A DNA stretch of 64,000 bases from Panorpa germanica. Its lineage: Eukaryota > Arthropoda > Insecta > Mecoptera > Panorpidae. Within the stretch, counting starts at the first letter, position 1. Every line of letters begins with the position of its first letter. The translations under genes and the position numbers were made by a program. The stretch spans positions 1,612,001 to 1,676,000 of the forward strand of contig OY783203.1 of NCBI GenBank assembly GCA_963678705.1, in the 5' to 3' direction. The notes under the pieces were generated by a model, which was not told the origin of the DNA, searched no databases, and worked only from the letters and a program-made list of their open reading frames with translations. Shown here piece by piece: positions 1 to 41,215 of this stretch.

Positions 1-2222
1 TCCAAGACCTCCATAATCAATATTTTATCCCTTCCTCCTCTACCATGTAATTTAATACGAAGATGTTATCCATAGTGATCATCCTCTCTTAAAACACGAA
101 AACTAATTAATAAAATGAAAACATTTTCCTTTTTTCAAATAAAATATATTATTTTATAAACAAATTTATTAAGTAATTCTGACAAATATTGTTCCTTTTA
201 TACTTAGAAATAACATTGTAATAAGTAGCTAATAATATTATTATACAGGAAATATATTTAAACCGTTTTTGTCCTCTACATTAAACCATATCACACTAAA
301 TTTAAATATGCCAGGCACTTTCATTTTGATGATCTTGTCCAGAGTTATCACGCCGGCAACGTACAGCCTAACAAAACCTCGTCTTTAAAATGATAGTTCT
401 CTCGCGATAGTTCTACTCGTGGTCAGAGATAAAATCTTGTGACTTTTGCGAGAGTACTATCAACTATTTAGTCAATTAGATATTGTAATAGTTGAACGTG
501 AAAACAAGCTTAAATGTTAGACTTAAATGAATTACACTATCAAATTTATGAATTAATAACTCTACTTAAAAATATTGTAACGTTCATCAATCAATCTCAA
601 AATCACCTCAGACTGTTTAAGATGAATACTTAAGAAAATAAATAAGCTCTCAAGATTTACTAGTTTAGCCTTTATGGTCAATAATTGGGTCTAGGGTTGT
701 CTGCTTTTAGAAAGCATCCTTCTTACAAATGTTTTTTCTCGCGTCCCGTTAAAATTGGGAAAGGCGTGTATTATTCTTCCTTCGTAGTTTTATCGTTTTA
801 CCATTTCATGTTAGATTTAGGATATCTTATTGTTTAGATCTTTCAATATTTAAACATTTGCTTTTATTTTTTGTTGGTGAGATTCTTTCATTTACTCCAT
901 AATGTTCTTATACAACATAATTTTAGCAGATAAATAACCATAATTTTAAATATAAATATAATGTTCAATTATAATTTCTTATAATTCTAAAAATCTAAAA
1001 AAGGTCGTTTTATAATTGTGTTAAACACTAAACTTATTTTATGATTTTAATAACAATAAATAGGTCGTTGAGAATTATGTTTAGATAACTTTTATTACAC
1101 AAAAGGTAACTTTTTTATATTAAATAAACAATGAAATAACAATACTACAGAAATAAACAAAATAAAGTTGAATATACATAATAACTGTAACAGGTAGTAT
1201 TATAAAATAACCTTTTTTGATTATTTAGAACAATGAAATTATTTTTGCAGCTTAATAATCATAAAAATTGTACTAGTAAAGAATATTAAAAGAAATAACA
1301 TTTTAGAATGCTACGTATATGATGACTACATAAAAAAACATCTTTGCTACAAAATTCAGGTAAATAAATCTATTTTACAAGTTCATGTAATGCTAATAAA
1401 ACCTAATATATTAGTACAAGAACGCTATCAATTACAAATTGCACATTGGTTTAGTCTACTCAAAATTCACTTCACAGACAAAATTAAAAAATTTCTTAAA
1501 TTGATATATAGATAAATTAATTTAGAATAGTTTCACCCGTTTACAACCCTTTCTACTATTATTAAATAAGATCTGATGATACATGTTTATTCACCAGTTG
1601 TTGCTTTTTGTGAGCACGTGGGTATGGAATGAGATCGAGTTGTACAAAATACGTTATCCTAGTGAACACTTACGTTTCTAATTTACTAGTATTGCGTCTT
1701 AGTAAAAATAAAAATTCAAACAAAAAATCACATTGTTAATCCAATATTTTAGCCTAAAATTTTCTTAAAAATATCGAATTTTTATTTTTTCTTTATTATG
1801 CAATCAAACCAGATTACATTTCTAAAATGAAGTGCCTGTCATTATTGTAAATTTTTTAAAATTAATTAGTAACTATTTATTAGACGTAGTATAAATGGTG
1901 CTTTTCAAATGGCAGTACGATTTCAAGTATTAGCACAAAAGTATTGCTTTATGTTCATCGAATTCACTATAAGTTCGTAGTGTGAGTTACTCAAGATAGA
2001 ATTACAATGGCAACTTAGGTTTCTCGCAAAATTCAACAAGGACGAAAGGAGATGGAGGTGGGGAGAATCAGAATTGCAGGAAATTTGGGTGACGTAATTT
2101 ATGGATGGCCCCTTATTACCTGACCAAAATAATAGAGTGTAATTTAAATGATTCAAAAGATGGGCGAGAGGTGTTTTTCGTGGGTCAAAGCTTTCTATAT
2201 CAAACGTAGACAAAAACAATTT
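1..2222. other. AT-rich intergenic stretch, no gene seen
   Basis: I see no coding exon, RNA gene or clear element here. A short segment around 2040-2180 is less AT-rich and contains GTGACGTAATTTATGGAT at about 2089. The same 18-mer recurs at about 25361, so this is probably an old dispersed-repeat fragment fused to the start of the tandem array that follows. Confidence 0.5.
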
Positions 2223-3480
2223 CAGAATAACAAAATAACAAAATGATTTATGTTTCATATGATTTGGAAAGTGTCTTATTTTTCAAATTTGTCTGCAATG
2301 CATGTTATGCAGTTTTTTCTAGTTACAATACGAATAATGTGGGACTTTCAAAGGTTTTCTTAGTTAATATTAGATACGAAAGCATCTAAGTAGATGACAC
2401 TGAAAATAACGGAAACGCGTTATCCGAACAATTATGAGACCAGCTCAGGATAAATTAAATACTATATTTTTATAAGAGTTCCGCTGGCAACAAGATTTTT
2501 TAGTTCGTGACCAAACTTAAAGAAATTGCAGAATAACAAAATAACAAAATGATTTATGTTTCATATGATTTGGAAAGTGTCTTATTTTTCAAATCTGTCT
2601 GCAATGCATGTTATGCAGTTTTTTCTAGTTACAATACGAATAGTGTGGGACTTTCGCAGGTTTTCTTAGTTAATATTTGTCACCTTAAGGTATTTTTACT
2701 GATAAGAAATCAACTAAGTAGATGACATTGAAAATAACGGAAAAGTGTTATATGAAAAATTATGAGACCAGCTCAGGATAAATTAAATACTATATTTTTA
2801 TAAGAGCTCCGCCAGCAAAAGGATTTCTTAGTTCGTGACCAAACTTAAAGAAACAATAATTGCAGAATAACAAAATAACAAAATGATTTATGTTTCGTAC
2901 GATTTGGAAAGTGTCTTATTTTTCAAATCTGTCTGCAATGCATGTTATGCAGTTTTTTCTAGTTACAATACGAATAGTGTGGGACTTTCAGAGGTTTTCT
3001 TACTTAATATTTGACACCTTAAGGTATTTTTACCGATAAGAAATCTACTTATACGTACACTGAAAATAACGGAAAAGTGTTATCTGAAAAATTATGAGAC
3101 CAGCTCAGAATAAATTAAATACTATATTTTTATGAGAGCTCCGCCAGCAACAAGATTTCTTAGTTCGTAACCAAACGTAAAGAAACAATAATTGCAGAAT
3201 AACAAAATTACAAAATGATTTATGTTTTATATTATTCTTAGAAGAGTGGTGCTTTTCTGTTTCCGAAAGATTGCTAATCGATTGATAAATGATTTCTTAT
3301 TTACAGTAAAATCTCTTTATTGCGAGTAGTTTATAAAGAAAAAATGATTTCAGAATAACAAAATTACAAAATGATTTATGTTTTATATTTTTTTGAAAAG
3401 AGCGTTCGTTGTTTTCGATGCCCGGAAGATTGCCAACCGAAAACCGCCAACGAGAAAAGCATCTTATCTCTCTAAGCATG
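2223..3480. repeat. Tandem repeat, unit about 332 bp, five partial or full units
   Basis: The motif CAGAATAACAAAATAACAAA followed by ATGATTTATGTTT begins at 2223, 2529, 2863, 3195 and 3351. The spacings are 306, 334, 332 and 156 bp. Units share further blocks in order: a GTCTGCAATGCATGTTATGC block, a GAGACCAGCTCAG block and a GACCAAAC block. The first three units are near full length and close to each other in sequence. The fourth is cut short and the fifth fades out near 3480. No coding potential is credible. It could be a short satellite-like array or the tandem-repeated interior of a non-autonomous transposon. The flanks show no termini I recognise. Confidence 0.85.
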
Positions 3481-5233
3481 TCCTAAGTCTTTAAGAACCT
3501 ATTTCACTGTAGGAACGGTGTAAATTAATTCGACCCCGAGGCAAAAAGGTGGCATCAATCAAAATCCTGTCCATACTTATTTTACAACGTTAGAGATAAA
3601 AAATTAAGAGTTACATCTCATCGGGCACCAAGTTTGAGAACGTCAAACAATAAGAGTAGGCTATTTTAAGGAGAAGCGAAAGAATAACACGAATCTTTGA
3701 AATAAGCTGGGGCGCATCATCATCGCCTCTACAATAAATTTTTCTCTGGTACCAGCCCTAGTTAAACATTTATTTTACTTAAAATAATGATGAAATGTTA
3801 CATAAAAACTACTTACGTTTTACTACATTTATGTATAAAAAAATTTCATAAACAAAAGGAAAATTGTACATACATGTTTTTAGATGTATGCGTAATATGT
3901 AACGAACATATATGGCATTCTATATTAATATAGAACTAGAACTCTCTTAAAAATAAACTATCTTACGTATGGAACTAAACTAATTTTGTTTAGTATCAGA
4001 GAGGATTATAAAAAAATATTTCTTGAATTTCAGTGCCGTGGTTATCACATATTTAGGGGCCTCTAGCAGAGTTGGAGTTGGAATTAATGGGGATTTAGTT
4101 GGACTAAATACAGTTGAATTAAGCGTGAGAAAAAAAAAGACCGATTCTCAGACCGATTTTATGCTATAAGAGATGGTAGATATTACTACAAAATATATAT
4201 ACCCGCTATCACAAAACAGATATTAGTTTACATTCATATAATATTTTAGTAAAACAAAACCTCGTAATATTAATTCTAATAAGGTTTTGATTTAATATTT
4301 AATAACTATTTTAAAAATCTTTAAAATCCTTAAAAAAAAATTATAATTACGCTAATGGGCAAAAAGATAGACTTATTATTCAAAAAGTCGGAGAATAAGT
4401 CACAAAAATATGTATATTAGGTAACATTGTTTACGTAACAGGTATTGTTATGTTAAACTTTTAATACACATTTAAAACTGCGTTTAGCGGGTATAATATA
4501 TATACTTGTACTGAAATAACTCACAGAACAGAAACACTGTCTTAAGTGTGGCCAAACGTCGTTTCCAGTGATATTACAACAAATAGAATAAATAATATAT
4601 GTTTACTACACCACTGCCTACTGATGAATCTCATTATCATTCCACCAAACGAAAAAAGACGTTCTACTGGGAAACTTGAAAATATTTTAGTATGGATATT
4701 TATTTAAAGAATCTAAATTAGTATCATTAACTTTTAAATACTGCAACGTTTCTAGGTTTAGAAATTAGAAAATAGATATTTCATATTTTGTATTTGCATT
4801 TGAAGTACATATATTTCATAGTCATGTCATATCTCTGCATTTATAAAAGTTTTGATTGCGCGTGACAGATACATGACATGTTGTTGTTACATCATCGTGT
4901 TAATTGAAATTGTCATTCTGACGTTATTAATGCCATATTATACAACAAGAGACAATCATTTAAACATGAACATAACGATCACAGATTCAATGGCTCAATA
5001 TTCTAATAGCAGAACGGAAATTTTTAGTGTATATATTCTATTATTGAAACACTGGAAACGAAATATTCTTCACCGTTTATATTAATATTTAATACTACAT
5101 ATAGAATTTGTTTTGATATGTACACTAAATGGATTATTGGACTAAAATGGATTAATGATATTTCTATCTATACTATACTACATAATCTTAAAATTAAACT
5201 CACATTTAAGGTAAAAAGTACATTGGTATGTGT
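3481..5233. other. AT-rich intergenic stretch, no gene seen
   Basis: There is no supported gene. Two short inverted copies of a TATATA-ACCCGCT motif, near 4190 and 4485, could be worn ends of a small TA-flanked MITE, but the match stops after about 15 bases. The 3' UTR of the minus-strand zinc-finger gene must lie in the right-hand part. Confidence 0.4.
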
Positions 5234-8503
<3,270 letters not shown>

Positions 8504-10189
8504 TTCTTTTGGCTTAAATTTTTTTATTATTTTTAAGACTTGTGACAGCTAGCAAACTAAACACACATACACTTAAGTTTCTTAAGTTGCTGATTCATTT
8601 TCATTACAATATAAACCGGCAGCTAGTAATGAAGCATGAATAGGGAAACTGCAAAATATTGTTTCTGCTAGAACATTATTTAGCAAAGTCTAGTCTATCT
8701 GGTGCTATTCAATATTTTTAAATTGCTTTCCTTTTAGAGAACAATACAACAACATTATTTTTACATATAAATATCCATTTGTCTTGCTTCAGTTATTTAA
8801 TTGTATTAATAAAGAAAATTATTATTATTATCACTAATCTTCTTCGGTTAATCAGTTAAAGCATAAGGTTTTAAATAATTTATATTTTTGAGGTTGATGT
8901 TATATTCAGTCAAATTTACTACGTTTAGTAATAATTATGAAGACAAAGTAGTCAAAGTCTTGATAAAATTCTAAATAAGAGAAAAAATGCGGTTACCACT
9001 ACCTGTTAAGCCATGTAATATTCAAACCATCCACCCTACTCTCCAGATTTAGTGTTTAGCGATATTTTCTTTACAAACAGTAAATGATAAAGAAAAATAT
9101 TATAAAAGAAAATTGCTCATTCTAATATACCACTTTATATATCAGATTATTAAAACTATAATTAAGACACTTCTTGTATAATATCTTCTTTTTATTTTGA
9201 TTATTAAAAAATATACAGAACATAAACAATCAATCATGTACATTGCGGAAGATTACTTATCACTAATTTAGATTTTAATTTGAAATTGTATATATAATTT
9301 AGAATATACGAGTACGTTATTGCTTAAAATAAATATATGGAAGCATTTTTATTTCTACCTAATTGCACGAAATAATACAGCATTCAATAAAAGGTGCGTA
9401 TTTATTCGCTAATCTGAGTTGTCCCAGTTAAATTTAAAAACAATGTTGACGGTACATTTACAATGTATTATGCTATTTTATTATGTTTAAAGAATTATGC
9501 ATGTAGTTATGACAGTCAGTATGAGAAAATTTATAAGCTCGCGCCAGTCACTTTAATATAATTCTATATTCGCAAATCACATTAAGTAATTATACAAAAA
9601 AAAAAACAAATATAAGTAGTGAATCCTGCAGAACAATACTGTAAAATATATAAATATGTATATAAAAATAATCCTGTGAAATGCAAAATTCATTTAACTA
9701 GCGGGTTCTCAATTGGAATCCATGTAAATTGTACTACTCTAAGTATCTGGCTTTATTAGTTTTATGCTAAAAATCATTATAAATTAAAAAATTGAAGGCA
9801 CCTATAAATATATTTACAAACTGTCGTGATTTAACCTAATTTACTCTTTTATTATGCTTTGTGCAAATTATTATGCACATTTATTACAAAACTGAAACAA
9901 TACTATTTAACTTTCAGTTATTTGTTTTTAATTTTAAAGTAACCTCTTTAATATTACTAGGAAAACATATTGGAGAGATTACTTTCAATAATTATTATTA
10001 TGACAATAATAATAGTAAATTATCTTAATGTAACCTTCACATGATTTATTTACAGTTAAACGATTTTTTTAAAATAAATTTATATTAATTAAACTAGGCA
10101 TATTAAGATGATTTACTATTATAAAAAAACGATAATTTGAAGAACTAGTACTTAAATAAACATTTTGAAAACTAAAAAAATATAATTTG
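8504..10189. other. Intergenic interval between ZAD zinc-finger gene and YME1L
   Basis: There is no gene. The left part should hold the promoter and 5' UTR of the minus-strand zinc-finger gene. The right part holds the YME1L 3' UTR, with a minus-strand AATAAA at 10045-10050, about 140 nt past the stop. The remainder is AT-rich without a recognisable element. Confidence 0.5.
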
Positions 10190-13293
<3,104 letters not shown>

Positions 13294-14449
13294 TTCACGA
13301 ATTTACTTACACTATTTAACACAAAACATATAGAATTTTAAGTTAAATTACGTCAAAAATTCACTTTTCATAACCTCTGATTCCTGACACGGTGCACCAG
13401 ATAATTTTTTCGTTGTTCTTATTTTTTGTTGCTATCATTGCTCATGAGAACCAACATAAGAAGGATAATATTTAAAAAACAATTGAACGTTCATAGATGG
13501 AGTTACATCCTTAACCATGCTTTAGCAAACTTTTAAATTTTTTTTAAAGATTTCAATTAGTAAATAATATTATGTTATCATTTAGAAATTAATCAACTAA
13601 TTTATAATTGTGGATGATTTAGTGTAAATATATTTATATAATAATATTAAATTGATTATTTTAGATGTAAACAAAAATAATTACATTATATAATACAACC
13701 AATGAGAAACAATCGATTTTTACTTTTTGCGAAATTGGTTCATGATTTCAAGAAATTCGTTCAAAACGTTACATAAATAAATAGTTATATATATAAATAA
13801 TTATAAATAGTCATCTATGTGATAGCAATATTTGTAATGAACCCAATATATGCATACTAAAATCATTCTTAGTATAAACTCAACTTTTTGGATATGCCGC
13901 TATCTTTTAGAATACTATAACAAAGTGTTAACATAGTTTTTATAATTATAAATGAGATCAACGCAGTTATTTTGATTTGCTAACTCAGGTGAGATTCTAA
14001 AAGCATTAAATTCAAGATTTAACCCAATTTAAATAATAATATTTTAGGAGAAAATAAGAGAAAAGTGAAATTGGAAGGAGGGGACAGGAATATAACGATT
14101 AACAAATTCATCGGTTAAGATAGCAAACAGAAAATTAATTATGTTCTTAAAATATATGCTGTTTACAGCAATACATTTAAATTGACAAAGTTTATAACAT
14201 TAATAAACTGAAGGTTTTTCTGATTGGAAATGCCTGAAGCTATATTAATTATTAAATTTGTATGTTGTGTAAAAATTATTTTAAGACTTGTTTATTTCCT
14301 ATTATTCCTTAGAAACATTTCATAATTGAATTAAGTTTGTTTGAAATATATAATAATCGCAACTTTCCATAGACTACAGTTCTACTCACACTACAGACTT
14401 TGACATCTGTCAAACTCAGTCTGTTGTTGACTTTGGTCGACTCGTGAGC
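13294..14449. promoter_or_regulatory. Divergent intergenic interval between YME1L and TTC39
   Basis: The YME1L start (minus) and the inferred first exon of TTC39 (plus) point away from each other across this AT-rich interval. It should contain both promoters. I see no gene, repeat or motif that I can name. Confidence 0.4.
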
Positions 14450-14552
14450 TCTGGATTGGTTGTTGTTGGGAGCAGGAAACATTATAATAAACATTACATT
14501 TGTCAACTGTATATTCATAGTTAATATTGTTTAATACATTGAAATTAACTTG
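14450..14552 (+). other. Possible 5' UTR exon of the TTC39 gene
   Basis: The first coding exon of TTC39 (18038) is preceded by a TTTTATTGTTTTAG acceptor at 18024, so an upstream non-coding exon is needed. A good donor, CTTG|GTAAGTG, lies at 14552-14553, just after a short stretch that is richer in GC than its surroundings. The exon's left edge is a guess. This is inference from splice signals only. Confidence 0.35.
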
Positions 14553-16116
14553 GTAAGTGTTTCCTGTTTATGTTTATAATTTATATAATTTTAGTTTAAA
14601 GTTTATTTTATTATTATCGTAAATATGTTTTATACAATAATGTTATATTGATTATTAAATTTAAATATGTAAATTATTCAAAATCATTTATAAATAATTT
14701 TCGGCAACTATAAATTAAACGGATTATTAAAATGTTATAAATAATAAACGTACAATTACAATATTTTAAAGGATATTTATTTAATATTAATTATTCTGTG
14801 ATACTTAATCATTTTATAATGTCACATTAAGAATTCAGAGATTTTCACTAAATAAATTTGATATAAAATGAACGTGTATTTAACACCGCTAAATTGTTTT
14901 ACAAATATAATGTATATTTTTGTCTATTTGCATATTCACTCTATAAAATAAGCAAACTTTGAATGCCTTCAGAGTGAATCCTTCCTTCTCTCTACTGTTA
15001 AGTAAATATTATTTTTGTTTATTTACAAATGTTTTATAAAAATCATGAATAACAGACCATACAGTGTAAATGTTGTGATCTTTTACGATTGGCATTTAGC
15101 AATAGTAACGCATAGAGCCTAACCATAACCTATTTGTATTTCCTTGAAACTGAAATAGAACGCAAAACAACGTGGCTATACACAACAAATTTATAAGCAG
15201 AAAACTTAAAAAATCTCAGTGGTCGACTAACATTACCCCAAATTAATTTTCGTGGATTCCTATTACCCACCTAGATCTAGATTCACCAGGAAAATTTTTG
15301 AGGCATGGGTAAGAAAGTGACTGAAAGAAGAAATAGTCCTAAATGTTTAAATGTGAAACAAAATTAAGGAAGATATAAACGTGAGTGATAAAATGGATAA
15401 CAAGAGTCAAGTAGATGAAGAACTTAGCTTCAAAATTCAGAATAGAGACTGAAGAGTTAGTAAATACATTTTTCTGATTAATTTACTGTTGCTAATTACT
15501 GCGCTGTTTCGGAATATTTTTTACCACCCTTAATTTTAATGGTTAAGCACTTCATTTAAAAAAAAAAAATGGCGACGAGAAACGGTTTTTTTACTGGTCA
15601 AAAATTTTCTTAATTGTGCATACAACAATTTTTGTATATCTGATAAATATTGAGTTGCACCGCTGAAAAATAGAGCACTTCAGTGAAAGTTAGTAATGAT
15701 TCAAAATATATAATCGTAAACTAATATGAGGCCACGACACTATAAAGACTGACAGTATAGTTGAAGGTTGTCGCTGAAAGGACTTAGCATCGGAAATTTG
15801 CCGACGTTAAATAAATTAAATAATTTAATGTTTCAACAAATCAAATCTTTAATACTATAAAATAATTATCTTGCAAATGCATAATTCATTTTATGTAAAT
15901 AAGCTAAATGTTTGAACATTTAAAAGTATTACGAGTCGTACGTATTTTACCTTTTGTATATACCTGGGACCAGTTTTTGTAAGCAGTCTAATATGATTAT
16001 CTTTCTGTGAGATCGGTCACCTCTAAATCGCAAACATCATAAACACAATGTTGCAGATATGTTATTATAAACAAATACATTTTATGAATGCCTGTGTTTT
16101 AATAAACCAAAGTAAT

Positions 16117-16233
16117 AAGTGGTCCCTAAACTACGGCCCGCGGAATCTTTTGTAAAAAGCTACGTGTGTGAGCGGGGTTTTTAAAGAGGTTAAAATGGGT
16201 CAGACTTCTCAAATCATAGTTTGGAGACCTCTG
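16117..16233. mobile_element. hAT-like MITE remnant, about 117 bp
   Basis: The left end reads AAGTGGTCCCTAAACTACGG. The reverse complement of the right end reads CAGAGGTCTCCAAACTATG. They agree at most of the first 16 positions and match the CAGNGGTCYCNAAACTA type of hAT terminus. I find no convincing 8-bp duplication, so the copy is probably old. Confidence 0.55.
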
Positions 16234-17392
16234 CTTTAAATCATATTAGCAACTGCATGAAATATAGTTATGTAGTACGTAAAATCAAAGTTAGAATAAA
16301 AATTAATGAAAACAAAATCTTAAACTCTACTACTGATAGAGTATAATTTACCGATTTAGATATTTTATTGTTATTGTAACAAAATTTTTGTCAATTTTTG
16401 TCTCTGTCACTTTTTTAAAAGCACCTTTCTAAAAACACTTAAAAGTATCATAGGCATTATATTAGGCATTCATATTTAAGCATATAAAATATTCAATTAA
16501 AATATGTAGTTCGCTGGCCACGGCTCTATTTTATGCTATTTAATTCTTAAAGGTAGGAATGTAGGTTTAGAAGATAAAGTACGAGTAAACCAAGAACTGT
16601 CGTCATTTTGATTGCGAGATATTACTATAAGCATCTTCGGTGTGTTAACGACAGTGAACGCCTATTATTAGACGCAAAGGTCACTAGTATTTGATCGTAG
16701 CTTAAAGTTGTAATTTTTTTTATTTTTACTATATTTATATGTTTTATAAATAGAGTTTATGAACCGAAATTTATTCAAAAGAATCTTCTAATTTATTTAC
16801 GATTAATTAAAAGTAAAAGCAAAGATTTTTTTGTTAGATAACTCAGCAAGAGAACTATATTGTATCTGGCTAAAATGCCTGGTTTTTTATTCTTTGGAAC
16901 TTAGCTGAATTTTCTAACTTTATTGATTAATTATAAGGTTAGTTGCTAAAGTAGATATTTTTAATAACTTATTCGAAAGCCCTTCAGGTTGTAATAAAAC
17001 TAGTTTTTTTATTTGAGTCTTATCACTGACAACCTCCTACTATGTTGGAAATTTCTGTGGTGTTGTGGCCTCATATATGTGGGCTGCACTACCGCCTGAA
17101 AAAAATATTTACTTCACAAGAATTCTTACGGTTATACGGTATTATTTTTAATATAATAAATTATACAATTTTTATTTAATTTTATTATTAACTAGATAAT
17201 AAACGTGAGGATATTTTCATTCCTGTACGAAACTCATTTAATCTACTATGTCGAAATTTTATAGTTTTTTATATATATCTTACATAATATTATCGTAAAG
17301 TATATTTACAACTAGAATATCGTAAACCAAACAATTATTTATAAAATAGCATAAAGTGTTATCATATTTGCAAGCATATTGACGATTTGAAC

Positions 17393-17651
17393 CAGTGATG
17401 TCTAACAATCCCTTGTTGGGTGGGCCACACACCAATTGCATCGTTCATTTGAGAGCTCATCTGAAGCTAATTTTACTTGCTTTGATTTAATATAATTGAT
17501 TATTTAGCTTTGACTAACATGACAGTGTTTGACTTATTCAACTATACAACTAAAAGTAAACAAAAAATTAACCACAATATTTAGCGGTGTACTTATAAGG
17601 GACGCAACAAATCTTCGACTGGGTTTGTAGACCGCGTGCGGGACATCACTG
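17393..17651. mobile_element. Non-autonomous hAT element, 259 bp
   Basis: The left end is CAGTGATGTC and the right end is the reverse complement, GACATCACTG. The perfect 10-bp terminal inverted repeat then diverges. The interior includes GGGTGGGCCACAC, typical of hAT MITEs. The flanking octamers (ATTTGAAC and ACCTAAAT) agree at only four positions, so any target-site duplication has worn away. There is no transposase. Confidence 0.65.
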
Positions 17652-18037
17652 ACCTAAATGCTGATAGTGGTTACTAACTTTATAAACATTTACGTTGCAC
17701 GCTTTGTCGTTCATTTGTTTTATGAAATAGGTTATATTACATGCCATGTTTTACATGTGTTATTATTGTGCTATTCGAGAATAGGCGAATACGTTTTGAA
17801 CAGCGTCATAACATCGCTGTAGTTGGGAATAATATATGACCACGTCGTCAATAGAGTAATGGAGTAATGGAAATTAGGAAGTCGTACAAACAAAAGTAAT
17901 CGATAAGTAACAAAGTGAGACATTATTGTCCTTTTGTTATAATAGTAAACAATACTAAGATATACTAACGTAACAACAATTTATTTGATAATTTAATAAA
18001 TAATGCATTTTTTTATTGTTTTAGGTAATTTGTGGCC

Positions 18038-39245
<21,208 letters not shown>

Positions 39246-41215
39246 ATTCCATAAAATATAATTTCATAAAAAGTTGTTGTTTTGTACGTTAAGTTTTATT
39301 AAAGTTGTTTATGAAATATTGTTGAATTAAGTTGTTTACAAATGTATTAAAAGCATTAAAATCATGAAAAAAGTGAATTTTGAATAAAATTATATAGTTT
39401 TGATTTCCTTTATAAATTAATATCTATTCAAATCAAAGTGATAATTAAGTAAGTTTTAAATTTAGTTGAAAAAACCGCATCGATATTTAAAAAGACTATT
39501 CACGTCTTTCTAAGTTTAATCTTCTAAGAACACATCACAACCAATTATATATATCAAACACAGAAATGTAATTGTTATATAAAAAAAATTTAATAATTAG
39601 AATATTTATCTGAAATTATTTTAAAATTGGTAGAGATTTGCAATATTCAATGTTACAAGATACTGCCCTAGTTAGACCACATAACACATAAACTGTAAAT
39701 ATGAATAAATAACATTTACACTAGAGCTATACCAAAGAGCTGATTACAAGCTGATATAGCAAATTTTAATTTTCTTTTTAGTCTTATATATAATTCAAAC
39801 AACTGTTAATAATAAGTAAATAGTAATAAATTTAGAATGTTTCACACCGGATGATAATCATATGCATGTATTTTAATAAATGTCATACTTCATGATAACT
39901 ACTTGATTATGCTTTTGTCATGGGTCTTTTATTTAAGTCGAAAATTAACTACTAAGCGTATAAATAGAAAAATTCAGAATTAGTTCAATTTGAAGACGTA
40001 TTCGTTGCATATGATAATATGTATCAAGCCTTAATAGAGCAACGTAGACAAGTTAGTACGTGATTAGAATAGGATTACGAATAAACCTATTTAATAATTA
40101 AACAACTATATTTTGATGTAAAAAGCATATGTGTATATAAACATACAAAAGAAAGTTACCAAATTTGATTTAGATAAAATATAACAAATTAGGCTCCTAG
40201 TAAATGTTGAAGACTCTTCTTTGGTGTGCAACTTTGGCTGTCTATTTCATTTATCACCTATTAGAGGCCACTAGTATAATTTTAGTGAAATTACGAGTAT
40301 TTAGCCTTAAATTAATTAGTGAAATTTATCTCGTATGCTGTACTTGTTTATTTTACAGATGCATAGCGATAACCAGTCAGGCCTCAAACGTGTGGCCTAA
40401 ATCAATGGGTAGGAAATATTATTTATGATCCTACTTGTACATAGTGAGTAGTATTTTGTCATAAAATCGACATATTTACTAATTCTATTAAAATAAAAGT
40501 TTGTTAGTGTTTTATATAAAAGAAAATGATAATATATTAATAAAAATTACAATATATTGATTTATATATAGAATAACTTTTCGAAAAATTGATGTATTTT
40601 CGTATTTCACTCATCTTGAAATTGAATGTAATAAAATTAAGTACTTTCAAAATGCTTCCAATTAATATACATTATTAATATTGATATACTTTTAAATAAA
40701 ACAAAGTGAATGTAATTATTGATAATTAATGCCATTAATAAAATATAGGTATTGAATAATGTTGTTTTATTTAAAATTTATACAGTATGAATTTATAATT
40801 CAAACCGAATTGGTAATTAGATATTATCACCAATCAACAGTCACCAATGAACATCACATCAGTTCATCACTTCAGAAATTCAATTCTATCCACTGAAAAT
40901 TTATATCAACTTACATTATATTCAGTGATATATTAATCATTCAAACTGTTTATTTCGACTATCCTATCAATCTATCATTAAACTGTTGACATGAAAAAGC
41001 TAAATAAAAATTTTGACTTTGACATTAGTAGGATCTTCTAAGTGATAGTACCGGACTACAGATTAATACAGATTACAAAATTCAGTAGTACTAAATCGAG
41101 ACATTAATAGTCCGGTACTTACATTGTATACAAATTGCAGTTATTATTATGATTTAACCCTTTGCGATCAGAATATGACATAGCCTAAGTCACGACCGCA
41201 AAAGGTGAACACGTA
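39246..41215. other. Convergent 3' interval between TTC39 and the Apollo-like gene
   Basis: The interval holds both 3' UTRs: AATAAA on plus at 39383 for TTC39, and a minus-strand AATAAA at 40949-40954 for the Apollo-like gene. A short inverted repeat, AGTACCGGACTA against its complement near 41107-41118, forms a 12-bp stem with a loop of about 50 nt. No gene is supported. The open frame at 40204-40428 has no family resemblance. Confidence 0.5.

Larger units (their letters stand above)
14553..18024 (+). other. Presumed 5' UTR intron of TTC39
   Basis: AT-rich sequence with no exon found. It holds two hAT-like remnants, listed separately at 16117-16233 and 17393-17651. The assignment as an intron depends on the inferred non-coding exon at about 14450-14552. 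Confidence 0.35.

Noticed and set aside
4852-5085. 77-codon plus-strand frame with a hydrophobic N-terminus
   Set aside because: AT-rich chance frame beside the zinc-finger gene 3' end; no family likeness.
40204-40428. 74-codon frame with hydrophobic start
   Set aside because: Lies in the convergent 3' interval, with no homology pattern and no conserved motif.
41047-41118. 12-bp inverted repeat AGTACCGGACTA with loop of about 50 nt
   Set aside because: Too short to call a mobile element; kept only as a note in the interval entry.
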